A DNA stretch of 64,000 bases, taken from positions 986,749 to 1,050,748 of the forward strand of contig JABMLH010000001.1 of the NCBI GenBank assembly GCA_013205085.1, given 5' to 3'. This document shows, in pieces, positions 15,888-24,060 of this stretch. The stretch comes from Microbacteriaceae bacterium VKM Ac-2854 (GTDB lineage: Bacteria; Actinomycetota; Actinomycetes; Actinomycetales; Microbacteriaceae). Made by a program: the position numbers and the translations under genes. The notes beneath the pieces are model-generated. The model saw only the letters and a list, made by a program, of their open reading frames with translations, did not search any database and was not told the origin of the DNA. How positions within the stretch are numbered: position 1 is the first letter of the stretch; every line of letters starts with the position of its first letter.

Positions 15888-16233
15888 TTCGTTCGCGATA
15901 GTCCGACGAGGCGCGGGGAGGGGGATCGCGGCGGCTCTGGATCGGCGCCGTGGCGATCAGGTCGACCGAGACGGCGCTCGACGATCGCGGTGCTCACAAG
16001 GGCGGGGTCCCGCGTCGCGGGAGCCCACCCGAGCCGGAACGACAGGGCCACCACTGCGCTCATCCACCGACCGGCGGCATGACGCTACGCCCACCGGATC
16101 GTTGCGCGCCCGGGGTTGTTTTTTCAGCGAGTGGCGTGGCGGATCGGTCCGGATGTGACGCCGCACGACGTTCCATGACGTCCGGAGTCACCGAGCCCTC
16201 GTGCGAAGCGGCGCCGTTTTCTAGCGTCGAGGG
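15888..16233. other. Intergenic stretch, no gene seen
   Basis: About 345 bp between the divergent transporter and SnoaL-fold genes. Short open frames are present but are Arg/Pro/Gly-rich, lack ribosome sites and look like GC-rich noise. The right end should contain the promoter of the SnoaL-fold gene; TTTTCTAG about 10-15 nt before its ATG may be a -10 for a leaderless transcript. Confidence 0.5.
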
Positions 16234-17664
16234 ATGACGACCTCCACCACCACCGCCACCTCCACCACCACCACCTCGACGCCCGCCGACGCCGCGGCCG
16301 ACCGCCTGGACATCGCCGGCGTGCTCGCCCGCCACGGCTACGCCCTCGATCACCGGGATGCGGCCCTGCTGCACTCCACAGTGACGGCGGATGCGCGGCT
16401 CGCGACGCTGCTCGATCCGCTCGGGCCGCAGCACGCACCCGCGGCGATCGCGACCCTGCTGCTGTCGCGACCGGAGTCGGCGTCGGTGACGACGCGCGAA
16501 CACGTGCTGCGCAATGCGCTGACCACGATCACCGGCGATCGCGCGCGCGTCATCGGTGAGTTGGGGCTGGTGCAGCTCGAGCTCGGCGTCGACGGGGGCG
16601 CCGTGCGCCGCCAGCTCGACGCGACATCGGTGGACACCCTGCTGCGCACCGACAGCGGCTGGCGACTGGCCGAGCGCCGGCTGCTGCTGGTCGACGTCGA
16701 CGTCGCGGCGGTGACGGTGCCGATCGAGCGTCGGGCGTTGATCGAGCGCGGGGCGGATGTGCTCGCCGAGCCGCGATTCCTCGACGAGTCGACGCCGTCG
16801 AGCGGGGGCGGCTCCGAGCTGCTCGACATCGAGGCGGCCCTGGCGCTGGACGCCCTGAGTCGGGCGCGGGCGTTCACCGCCGGGCTGGGGCTGCGCCACC
16901 TGGTCAGCAACGTGAAGGCGATCGTCGATGGTGATCGCGCCACCGCGGAGTCGGAGTTCGTGCGCACGACGCTGCTCGAGGGCGGTCGTCGACGGGAGAG
17001 CGGTGTCGAAGAGACGCGCTTGCGGCGGGGTGAGCGGGGCTGGATCCTCGAGTCCCGCACCGAGTCCGTGAAGAGCGACGTGTCCGCCCCGGCGACTCCG
17101 GGCGCGCGCGAACGGGCGGCGATCGAGGCCGGAGCCGCGGTGCTGCGCGCGCTCGATGAGCCGCATCCCGCCGTGCTCGGGCGCGTCGAGGATGCGCGGG
17201 TCGAGATCCGCGAGCTGCTGATCCGCTACTCGTCCGCCTTCGACCAGGAGCGCTGGGAGCTGATCGACGACGTCTTCACGGCCGACGTCGATTTCGGCGG
17301 AATCGACGCCGCCGACTTCGTCGGGCAGGCCAAGGCGCTCTACCACGACCGCCTCACCGGGCTGCACAGCATCGCGGAGCCGATACTGCGGATCGAGGGC
17401 GATCGGGCGTTCTCGTACACCGACTTCACCACGATCGCGATCCACGAGGCGGCGGACGGCAGCGCGGATCACCTGGATCGGCTGCGTTCCGGCGGGTTCT
17501 ACCTCGACGAGTTGCGTCGCACCGAGCACGGCTGGCGGATCTCGAAGCGATCGGTCGCCTTCAGTTCGAGCGTGCGCGACACGATCGCGGGCGGGCCGGA
17601 GCTGCGCGCGGCGATCCGGCGCACCCGCGAGCGGTTCAGAGCGGTGACGACGCTGCAGGACTGA
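16234..17664 (+). CDS. Protein with three SnoaL/NTF2-like domains
   Basis: A 476-residue protein built from repeated SnoaL_4-type cone folds. Domain 1 (about 27-165) begins DRLDIAGVLARHGYALDHRD; domain 2 (about 205-285) is degenerate and lacks the opening helix; domain 3 (about 318-450) begins ARVEIRELLIRYSSAFDQERWELIDDVFTADV in pieces typical of the family. SnoaL-like proteins are often isomerases, dehydratases or hydroxylation partners acting on small ring compounds, but catalytic residues are not obvious. The N-terminus is a Thr/Ser tract, and the apparent GAGGG site is only 1-2 nt from the ATG, so a leaderless start or a slightly different start is possible. Its place in the polyol island is the only functional clue. 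Confidence 0.8.
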   Translation: MTTSTTTATSTTTTSTPADAAADRLDIAGVLARHGYALDHRDAALLHSTVTADARLATLLDPLGPQHAPAAIATLLLSRPESASVTTREHVLRNALTTITGDRARVIGELGLVQLELGVDGGAVRRQLDATSVDTLLRTDSGWRLAERRLLLVDVDVAAVTVPIERRALIERGADVLAEPRFLDESTPSSGGGSELLDIEAALALDALSRARAFTAGLGLRHLVSNVKAIVDGDRATAESEFVRTTLLEGGRRRESGVEETRLRRGERGWILESRTESVKSDVSAPATPGARERAAIEAGAAVLRALDEPHPAVLGRVEDARVEIRELLIRYSSAFDQERWELIDDVFTADVDFGGIDAADFVGQAKALYHDRLTGLHSIAEPILRIEGDRAFSYTDFTTIAIHEAADGSADHLDRLRSGGFYLDELRRTEHGWRISKRSVAFSSSVRDTIAGGPELRAAIRRTRERFRAVTTLQD

Positions 17665-17693
17665 GCGCCCGTCAGACTTCGCCGACACGAGCG

Positions 17694-17707
17694 ATGGAGC
17701 GCTCCAT
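17694..17707. promoter_or_regulatory. LacI-type operator upstream of the inositol-dehydrogenase-like gene
   Basis: ATGGAGCGCTCCAT is a perfect 14-bp palindrome with the central CG typical of LacI/GalR operators. No LacI gene lies in the window, so the regulator would be elsewhere. Confidence 0.65.
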
Positions 17708-17765
17708 TCTCCGCTACGGTTCTAAGGGTCGGCGCCGATGGTGCGCCAGGGATGCGGAGAGCGAG

Positions 17766-18764
17766 ATGGTGGCAGGACCGACGGCGAGGCTCGCCCTGAT
17801 CGGCTCGGGCGCGATGGCGGCGGTGCACGCCGCGAACATCGCCGACAGTGCGCGAGCGACCCTCGTCGCGGTCGCCGGCGGGCGGGGGAGTGCGGATCTG
17901 GCCGCGCGCTACGGCGCGCGGGTCGAGTCGCTCGACACCGTGTTCGAGCTGCCGGACGTGGACGGGGTCGTGATCGCGTCGCCGAATCGCTTCCACGTCG
18001 AGCACATCCTCGCGGCCGCCGCCGGCGGCAAGGCCGTGCTCGTGGAGAAGCCGGTCGACCTCGACCTCGCGCGGGTGGATGCGTGCATCGCCTCCGTCGG
18101 TTCCGCCGCCGCGCGGATCGTGGTCGCCTTCAATCGCCGCTTCGATCCGTCGATCGGCTCGGCGCGGGAGCGCGCCGTCGGGGGAGAGATCGGCACCGTG
18201 ACGCAGCTGACGGTCATCAGCCGCGACCCGACCCCGCCCGCGCTGGAGTATCTGCCGACCTCCGGCGGGATCTTCCGCGACATGACCATCCACGACTTCG
18301 ACATCGTGCGGCACTTCCTCGGCGAGATCACCTCGGTGCGGGCGACGACGCAGTACACGGATGCCGACATCGCGGCGGTCGGTGACCCGGACGGCGCGGT
18401 GACGGTGCTGACGGCGCGATCGGGGGCGATCGCGACGATCGTGAACGCGCGGCGCAACGCCTTCGGCTACGACCAGCGCCTCGAGGCCTTCGGTCCGAAC
18501 GGTTCGATCTCGGTCGGGAATCCGCTGGAATCGACCGTGTCCGTGGCCGGGCCGGGCTCCGCCGGCGCGGTGGGGCGGATCCTCACGGCCTACCGCGATC
18601 GCTACGCGGCGGCGTATCGGGCCGAGGTCGAGCACCTCGTCGAGGTCATCCTCGACGACGTTGCGTCGCGATCGACCCTGCTCGACGGTCGCGCGGCGCT
18701 GGCGCTGGCCGACGCGGCGACGCTGTCGGCCGCGACCGGCGACGCGATGACGCCCGCCCCGTGA
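17766..18764 (+). CDS. Gfo/Idh/MocA family oxidoreductase, inositol 2-dehydrogenase-like
   Basis: A 332-residue NAD(P)-dependent dehydrogenase. Rossmann motif LALIGSGAMAAVHAANI, conserved lysine in VEKPVDL, the RRFDPS element of inositol dehydrogenases, and GGIFRDMTIHDFDIVRHFLGE with the catalytic Asp/His typical of IolG-type enzymes. The ATG at 17766 has GGAGA 5 nt upstream; starting earlier would run through the LacI-type palindrome. It resembles IolG more than the 1905-2966 enzyme does, so the island holds two polyol dehydrogenases of different subgroups, as expected if a ring polyol is oxidised at two positions. The substrate is inferred. Confidence 0.88.
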   Translation: MVAGPTARLALIGSGAMAAVHAANIADSARATLVAVAGGRGSADLAARYGARVESLDTVFELPDVDGVVIASPNRFHVEHILAAAAGGKAVLVEKPVDLDLARVDACIASVGSAAARIVVAFNRRFDPSIGSARERAVGGEIGTVTQLTVISRDPTPPALEYLPTSGGIFRDMTIHDFDIVRHFLGEITSVRATTQYTDADIAAVGDPDGAVTVLTARSGAIATIVNARRNAFGYDQRLEAFGPNGSISVGNPLESTVSVAGPGSAGAVGRILTAYRDRYAAAYRAEVEHLVEVILDDVASRSTLLDGRAALALADAATLSAATGDAMTPAP

Positions 18765-18770
18765 TCGGGC

Positions 18771-20126
18771 TCACTCGCTGCCGCGGCGGAAGCGCGCGGC
18801 CGGATGCGTCGCCGGCAGGCGGTCACCGCCTCCGGTAACGCGAGAGCGCAGCGTCTCGCCCGGGCGATACGCCTCGCGCAGGCGCCCGCGGCGGCGCAGC
18901 TCCGGCACGACCAGCTCGACGAAGTCGCGAAGGGTGTCGAACGAGTGGTACTGCCGCAAGTTGATGCCGTCAATGCCGACGTCGTCGAGCCAGCGTTCGA
19001 TCTCATCCGCGACTTGCTCCGGCGTCCCCACGGCGAAGAAGCGGCCGTGCCAGGCCTCGTCGACCCGATCGAGGTACTCGCCCACGGTCGCCTCCAGCGG
19101 TAGTGACGCGGCGGCCGGATGATCGGTCAGCCCCTCCGCGGCGAGCGCGTCGCGCACGGAGCGCTCGCTCGGGTGCTCGAGCGGATGGAAGATCACGCTG
19201 TTGTGGATGAGCTTGCCCTCCGCACTCGCGAGGGCACGGTACTCGCGGTACTTGCGCTCCGCCTCCGCCGCGGTGGGCGCGACGATCACGCCGGCCTGGG
19301 TCACGAAGCGCGCGTCGGCCGCGCTGCGCCCGGCCGCCTCGGCCGCCGACCGGGTCGCGGCGATCGTCGCCTCCACCGCCTTCCCGCCGGTGAACACGAC
19401 CTCGGCGTGGGCGCCGGCCCGCGCGATGCCGGCCGGCGAGCCCGTCGCCAGGTAGAGGACGGGCGTGCGCTGCCGCGACGGCTCGGACAGGTGCGGCCCG
19501 GCCACCCGGTAGAACCGGCCGTTGTGGTCGATCGGATGCACCTTGGCCGGATCGGCGTACACCCCGGCCCCGGCGTCCGCGAGCACCGCGTCGTCCTGCC
19601 ACGATCCCTCCCACAGCTGGTAGACCACGTCGAGGTACTCCTCCGCGCGCAGGTAGCGCTCCTCGTGCGGGATCTGCTCGTCGAGGCCGAAGTTGCGGGC
19701 GGCGTTAGGCAAGTACGAGGTGACGATGTTCCAGCCGACGCGCCCGTCCGTGAGGTGGTCGAGCGTGCTCATCCGGCGGGCGAAGGCGAACGGCGGCTCG
19801 TAACTGGTCGAGGAGGTGATGCCGAAGCCGAGGTGTTCGGTCACCGCCGCCATCGCCGGAACGACGAGCATCGGGTCGTTGTTCGGCAGTTGCAGGCCCT
19901 CGCGCGCCGCGCCCGCGAAGCCGCCGTCGTAGACGTCGTACGCGCCCAGGACGTCCGCGAGGAAGACCGCGTCGAAGCCGCCGGACTCCGCCAGCCGGGC
20001 CAGCTCCAGCCAGTAGGACAGCTGGGTGTAGCGCGTGCGGTTGTTGCCGGGCAGACGCCAGAGTCCGTGCGTGATGTGACCGACGCAATTCATCTCGAAC
20101 AGGTTGAGGATCAGCTGTTTGGGCAT
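18771..20126 (-). CDS. NtaA/SnaA/DszA-type flavin-dependent monooxygenase (LLM class)
   Basis: A 451-residue member of the bacterial luciferase-like group that uses FMNH2 and O2. The opening LILNLFEMNCVGHITHGLWRLPGNN, the WNIVTSYLPNAARNFG segment and PVLYLATGSPAG are typical of the NtaA/DmoA/SnaA branch, whose members cleave C-N or C-S bonds in small molecules. No flavin reductase gene is adjacent, so reduced FMN would come from elsewhere. It is convergent with the oxidoreductase at 17766-18764 and divergent from an MFS exporter. The substrate is unknown. Confidence 0.9.
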   Translation of the reverse strand: MPKQLILNLFEMNCVGHITHGLWRLPGNNRTRYTQLSYWLELARLAESGGFDAVFLADVLGAYDVYDGGFAGAAREGLQLPNNDPMLVVPAMAAVTEHLGFGITSSTSYEPPFAFARRMSTLDHLTDGRVGWNIVTSYLPNAARNFGLDEQIPHEERYLRAEEYLDVVYQLWEGSWQDDAVLADAGAGVYADPAKVHPIDHNGRFYRVAGPHLSEPSRQRTPVLYLATGSPAGIARAGAHAEVVFTGGKAVEATIAATRSAAEAAGRSAADARFVTQAGVIVAPTAAEAERKYREYRALASAEGKLIHNSVIFHPLEHPSERSVRDALAAEGLTDHPAAASLPLEATVGEYLDRVDEAWHGRFFAVGTPEQVADEIERWLDDVGIDGINLRQYHSFDTLRDFVELVVPELRRRGRLREAYRPGETLRSRVTGGGDRLPATHPAARFRRGSE

Positions 20127-20190
20127 CGCGGGCTCCCGGTGGTGGACATCGTGGCAACGTTACGGGAACCGGCGCCGCGTTCCGGGCGGC

Positions 20191-20234
20191 GCCGTCCGGC
20201 AGCCCGGCCGTCCGGCAGCCCGGCCGTCCGACAG
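20191..20234. repeat. 16-bp tandem repeat, 2.75 copies
   Basis: GCCGTCCGGCAGCCCG occurs twice head to tail (20191-20206, 20207-20222) and is followed by a partial third copy (20223-20234), between the divergent monooxygenase and exporter genes. Each unit contains the palindromic core CCGG. Confidence 0.8.
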
Positions 20235-20270
20235 AATGGATGCTCCCGCCACTTCCAGCAACAGGACCCC

Positions 20271-21464
20271 GTGGACACTCCGAAATTCCCCTGGGTCGGC
20301 CTGCTCACGCTCGCCGGCGCCATCTTCGTCTCGGTCTCGAGCGAATTCCTCCCCACCGGCCTGATCCCGGACATGTCGCGCGACCTCGGCGTGAGCATCG
20401 CGCTGACGGGTCAGCTCGTCACGATCTTCGCCGCGACCGTGGTGGTCGCGACGACGCCGCTGGCGATCCTGACGCAGCGCTTCTCGCGCAAGTCGTTGGT
20501 GATCGTGGTGCTCTGCGTGATCGCCACGGCGAACGTGCTGGCGGCGCTGGCGCCGAGCTTCGAACTGCTGGTCGGCGCGCGCATCCTCGGCGGTCTCGCG
20601 CACGGACTCTTCTGGGCGGTGGTCGCCGCGTACTCCGCGCACCTCGTGCCGCTGGCGCAATTGGGTCGGGCCACCGCGATCACCGCGGGCGGAGGCTCCG
20701 CCGCCTTCGTGCTCGGCGTGCCGTTCGGCACGGCGCTCGGCCACGCCCTCGGCTGGCGCGCCGCGTTCGCGATCTTCGGCGCGATCGTGCTGGTGCTCGC
20801 CCTCGTCGTGGCGCGTTTCCTGCCCGCCGTCGATCACCAGGTTCCGCTGCGGACGGGCGAGATCGCCCTGCCGGTGCGCCGCGACCCCAGCCTGCGCCGG
20901 GTGATCGCGCTCTGCGTGGTGATCCTGCTGGTGCTGATCGGGCAGAACACGCTGTCGACCTACATCACGCCGTGGCTGGAGGACGCGTCGTTCGCGCCCG
21001 ACGCGATCCCGCTGATCCTGTTCCTGTTCGGTGGCGCCGGCGCGATCGGCCTGGTGATCGCGGGTTACACCACCGACCGGTTCCCGCGCCGCGGCTTCAT
21101 CGTCGCGATCCTCGTCGTGGCGCTGGCGCTCGGGGCGCTCGCCACGGCGGCGGGCGCCGGCGCGATCGCTGTGGTGATCGTCGCGGCGATCACCTGGAAC
21201 ATCGCGTTCGGCGGCATCCCCGCCATGATGCAGACGCGGATGCTCGCGACCGCATCCGTGCCGGTGCGCGGGATCGCGGCCGCACTGCAGACCACGGCGT
21301 TCAACATCGGCATCGGCGGCGGCGCGATCGTCGGCGGACTCGTGGTCGAGGGCGTCGGCCTCGCGGCCCTGCCGTGGGTCGCCCTCGGCACGATCCTCGT
21401 CGGACTCGCCGTCAGCCTCGTGATGGACGCGCGGTACGCCGCGATCGACAGCCGCGCCCGCTGA
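20271..21464 (+). CDS. MFS transporter, drug/sugar efflux (AraJ/YdhP-like)
   Basis: A 397-residue, 12-segment exporter-like protein. The start region VDTPKFPWVGLLTLAGAIF leads into SSEFLPTGLIPDMSRDLGVS, the pattern of the AraJ/SotB/YdhP group (xEFxxxGLLPxIAxDLGVS), and TQRFSRKSLVI is the loop 2-3 motif. GTG 20271 is used because the in-frame sequence before it contains no hydrophobic or family-like residues; CAGGA lies about 5 nt upstream. Divergent from the flavin monooxygenase, with only a tandem repeat between. Likely exports a small molecule or sugar analogue. Confidence 0.88.
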   Translation: MDTPKFPWVGLLTLAGAIFVSVSSEFLPTGLIPDMSRDLGVSIALTGQLVTIFAATVVVATTPLAILTQRFSRKSLVIVVLCVIATANVLAALAPSFELLVGARILGGLAHGLFWAVVAAYSAHLVPLAQLGRATAITAGGGSAAFVLGVPFGTALGHALGWRAAFAIFGAIVLVLALVVARFLPAVDHQVPLRTGEIALPVRRDPSLRRVIALCVVILLVLIGQNTLSTYITPWLEDASFAPDAIPLILFLFGGAGAIGLVIAGYTTDRFPRRGFIVAILVVALALGALATAAGAGAIAVVIVAAITWNIAFGGIPAMMQTRMLATASVPVRGIAAALQTTAFNIGIGGGAIVGGLVVEGVGLAALPWVALGTILVGLAVSLVMDARYAAIDSRAR

Positions 21465-21507
21465 CGGCGTGTGACGCGGGCTGTTGACGTGGGCTGGGCG
21501 CCGCGAT

Positions 21508-22095
21508 CTACCAGTCCAGATCGAGCGGATCCGTCGTCTGCTCCTGGGTCACGGGAGGGCGGCGCGGTGGCCGCGGAGCGTCGACGGTGCCGCGCACTCC
21601 CGAGCGCTGGATCGCACGCTGGATCATCAGGTCGCGCTCGTTGGGATCGCCGACGTAGCGGATGTCGCGCAGCCCCTGCCCCTGGGCGGCGGATTCGAAC
21701 ACGAAGTGCCCGTAGCCGAGGATCCGCCCCAGGAAAGGCTTGTGCACGGCGATGTCGAGGATGCGCGACATCGGCATCGTCGCGATGTGCTGGTCGAACA
21801 CGCCGTTGACCCGGAAGACGCGGATGTTCGTGATGACGAAGCGATCCATGTGCAGAGCGAGGATGCGGTAGCCGGCCTGGCCGGCGATGCCGATCGCGAG
21901 CGCCAGCGCGATCCAGCTGGGCCAGTCGTGCACCAGGATGGCGAGGAAGAACAGCATCAGCGCGATGAACAGGCGGGCCAGCGGGCCGACGATCGCCATC
22001 CAGTGCCGGCGCACCTCGTCGATCACCACCTCGCCCTCGTCGGCGATGAGGTGCTGGCTGATGTTCGGGTCGAACCACCGATCGAGGATCGGCAC
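21508..22095 (-). CDS. PH domain (bPH2/DUF304-like) membrane protein
   Basis: A 195-residue protein with two adjacent hydrophobic segments (about residues 36-58 and 60-80) followed by a bacterial PH-like domain (RFVITNIRVFRVNGVF; ILDIAVHKPFLGRILGYG) and a Pro/Arg-rich tail ending QTTDPLDLDW. Such proteins sit on the inner face of the membrane and have no settled function. The GTG start lies 4 nt after the stop of the small membrane protein gene, with no ribosome site of its own, so it is probably translationally coupled. Confidence 0.85.
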   Translation of the reverse strand: MPILDRWFDPNISQHLIADEGEVVIDEVRRHWMAIVGPLARLFIALMLFFLAILVHDWPSWIALALAIGIAGQAGYRILALHMDRFVITNIRVFRVNGVFDQHIATMPMSRILDIAVHKPFLGRILGYGHFVFESAAQGQGLRDIRYVGDPNERDLMIQRAIQRSGVRGTVDAPRPPRRPPVTQEQTTDPLDLDW

Positions 22096-22099
22096 CGGG

Positions 22100-22264
22100 C
22101 TACTCCGCCAGCGCGGTGAAGAAGGTGACGACCGCCGAGACGATGTTCGCGATGCCGTCGCCGATCGCGCCGACCACGTTCGCGGCCTCGGTCGGGCGGG
22201 TCACGAGGTAGAAGACGCAGAACAGCGCCAACAGGATGATGATCGTGCGCTTGATGACCTTCAC
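22100..22264 (-). CDS. Small single-pass membrane protein (54 aa), unknown function
   Basis: KVIKRTIIILLALFCVFYL forms one membrane segment at residues 2-22, followed by an amphipathic Val/Ala stretch. The GTG at 22264 has a strong AGGAGG 8 nt upstream, which fixes the start despite a longer open frame. It is the first gene of a two-gene unit with the PH-domain protein, and may be its membrane partner. Not recognised beyond this. Confidence 0.75.
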   Translation of the reverse strand: MKVIKRTIIILLALFCVFYLVTRPTEAANVVGAIGDGIANIVSAVVTFFTALAE

Positions 22265-22376
22265 GGCTTCCGCCTCCTCTCCGGGCGCGCTGACATGCGC
22301 CGCGCGCAACTCTGGCACACAATGCGGGCGGAGCCTCGAGGGCGCGCCGCGTTCGAGGGTCGACGTGTCATCGGTC

Positions 22377-22404
22377 TTGACGGTGCACTTGTTTTTTGCA
22401 AGTG
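22377..22404 (+). promoter_or_regulatory. Promoter region with inverted repeat, VOC/HxlR operon
   Basis: A -35-like TTGACG (22377-22382) is followed by the inverted repeat CACTTG (22386-22391), 7 nt, CAAGTG (22399-22404). Repeats of the ACTTG/CAAGT kind are typical of HxlR-family operators, and an HxlR gene is the second gene of this operon, so feedback control is likely. Confidence 0.6.
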
Positions 22405-22442
22405 TGGAGCCATCCACTCAGGAGCTCACGAAGGAGACCACC

Positions 22443-22871
22443 ATGATGTTCGTCAACCTGCCCGTTACCGATCTCGACCGCGCGAAGGCGTTCTACGAGG
22501 CGCTCGGCTACAGCATCAATCCCATGTTCACCGACCACAACGCCGCCTGCGTCGTCGTCGAGGAGGACCACAACTACTTCATGATCCTCGTGCGCGAGTA
22601 CTTCCAGACCTTCACCGACCTCCCGATCGGTGACAACGCCGTCGCTCCGTCCGTGACGACGGCGATCTTCGTCGACAGCCGCGACGCCGTCGACGACGCG
22701 GCGACCAAGGGACTCGCCGCGGGCGGTTCGGAGTCGCGCCCGGCGGCCGACTACGGCTTTATGTACCAGCGCCAGATCGCCGACCCGGACGGCAACATCC
22801 TCGAGTTCGGCTGGATGGACCCGGCCGCCGCCGCGAACGGCCCCGAGGCCGCTGCGGGTCAGCAGGCCTGA
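22443..22871 (+). CDS. VOC (glyoxalase/bleomycin resistance fold) protein
   Basis: A 142-residue vicinal-oxygen-chelate protein of the small PhnB/extradiol-like group. MFVNLPVTDLDRAKAFYEALGY opens the first beta-alpha-beta-beta-beta module, and QIADPDGNILEFGWMD is the conserved C-terminal metal-site strand. AAGGAG lies 6 nt before the ATG at 22443; an ATG follows directly at 22446. Encoded with an HxlR regulator 7 bp downstream, an arrangement often seen for proteins answering electrophile or antibiotic stress. The reaction is unknown. Confidence 0.88.
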   Translation: MMFVNLPVTDLDRAKAFYEALGYSINPMFTDHNAACVVVEEDHNYFMILVREYFQTFTDLPIGDNAVAPSVTTAIFVDSRDAVDDAATKGLAAGGSESRPAADYGFMYQRQIADPDGNILEFGWMDPAAAANGPEAAAGQQA

Positions 22872-22878
22872 GTCTCTG

Positions 22879-23520
22879 ATGGCGGCACGCGAATACGGGC
22901 AGTACTGCGGCGTCACCCGGGCTCTCGAGCTCGTCGGTGAGCGCTGGACGCTGCTCATCGTTCGCGACCTCCTCGTGGGGCCGCGTCGCTACGGTGAGCT
23001 CGCGGCGGGCCTGCCCCGCATCCCGAGCAATATCCTGGCGGCGCGGCTGAAGGAGCTGCAGGAGGCCGGCCTGATCCGCCGGATGCCGCGCTCGCGCGTG
23101 ATCGTCTACGAACTGACGGGCTACGGGCGCGAGCTCGAGCCCGTGGTGCTGGCCTTGGGAGCGTGGGGCTTCAAGGCGATGGGCGAGCCGCGCGAGGAGC
23201 AGATCGTTACGCCCGATTCGATGACCATGGCGCTGCGGACCGCCTTCCGCCCGCAGGTCGCGGCACTGCTGCCGGCGACGGGGTACGCGGCGCACTTCGG
23301 CGCCGCGGACCTGCTGATCCGCGTGGACGGCTCACGCTTGGACGTGGCGCGCGGCGACGGACCCGTCGACCTGGCCTTCACCGCCGGCCCCGACATCCAC
23401 CGGGTGATCTCGGGCGAGTTGGCGCCCGCCCGGGCGATCGCGACCGGTGTGGTCGAGGTGCTGCACGGCCGCGGCGACCTCCTGTCGCGCTTCGCGGACA
23501 CCTTCCACCTGGCGGCCTGA
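22879..23520 (+). CDS. HxlR family regulator with C-terminal SCP2-like domain
   Basis: A 213-residue DNA-binding protein. Residues 5-95 are the HxlR winged helix (CGVTRALELVGERWTLLIVRDLL; LPRIPSNILAARLKELQEAGL). Residues 115-213 match the SCP2-like sterol-carrier fold often fused to actinobacterial HxlR proteins and could bind a hydrophobic ligand. HxlR proteins usually sense electrophiles or oxidants. It is cotranscribed with the VOC gene, and the CACTTG/CAAGTG repeat upstream of that gene is the likely operator. Confidence 0.9.
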   Translation: MAAREYGQYCGVTRALELVGERWTLLIVRDLLVGPRRYGELAAGLPRIPSNILAARLKELQEAGLIRRMPRSRVIVYELTGYGRELEPVVLALGAWGFKAMGEPREEQIVTPDSMTMALRTAFRPQVAALLPATGYAAHFGAADLLIRVDGSRLDVARGDGPVDLAFTAGPDIHRVISGELAPARAIATGVVEVLHGRGDLLSRFADTFHLAA

Positions 23521-23550
23521 CCGCGAAGGCGGGCGCGCCCGGAGGCCGGT

Positions 23551-24060
23551 TCAGCCGGCGGCGGCGCGGGTGAGCGTCGAGAAGCGGTAGCGCACGCCGG
23601 TGCGTGAGGTCTGCCACTCACCCGGGATGCCGCTCCAGCCGTCCGTCGACGGCGCGACGGTGTCGCCGGGTACGTCGAGGTCGATCTCGGTGACTTCCAG
23701 CACATCGGCTTCGGCGATGGCCTCTCGGTAGAGCTCGCCGCCACCGATCACCCAGACCGGTGCGGCGCCGGCCAGCTGCAGCGCCTCCGCCAGCGAACCG
23801 GCACGCTCGGCGCCGTCCGCGTGCCACCCGGCGTTGCGGCTGACCACGATGTTGCGGCGATCGGGCAGCGGGCGCGCCCGGTCCGGCAGCGAATCCCAGG
23901 TGCGTCGGCCCATGATCACGGCCGAGCCCAGGGTCGCCCGCTTGAAGTGCGCGAAGTCCTCCGGCACGTGCCACGGGATGGTGCCGGCATCACCGATCAC
24001 GCCCGCCGGCGTCTGCGCCCAAATCAGGCCGAGCTGCGCGTGCGAACCGCGCCGGCTCAA
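23551..24060 (-). CDS. folA: Dihydrofolate reductase
   Basis: Reduces dihydrofolate to tetrahydrofolate with NADPH. The 169-residue protein has the classic [30 protein letters not shown] start with the active-site Asp/Glu helix, [19 protein letters not shown] and WVIGGGELY for the NADPH site. The TTG start overlaps the thyA stop (TTGA), so its translation depends on thyA. This tight thyA-folA pairing keeps thymidylate synthesis and folate recycling in step. The N-terminal MSRRGSHAQ is a short extension before the fold; a slightly later start is possible. Confidence 0.96.
   Translation of the reverse strand: MSRRGSHAQLGLIWAQTPAGVIGDAGTIPWHVPEDFAHFKRATLGSAVIMGRRTWDSLPDRARPLPDRRNIVVSRNAGWHADGAERAGSLAEALQLAGAAPVWVIGGGELYREAIAEADVLEVTEIDLDVPGDTVAPSTDGWSGIPGEWQTSRTGVRYRFSTLTRAAAG

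Noticed and set aside
18771..20126. Flavin monooxygenase as a member of the LysR/ABC sulfur-type system
   Set aside because: It is 5.5 kb away, separated by thyA-folA and other units, belongs to the NtaA branch and shares none of the LysR half-sites.
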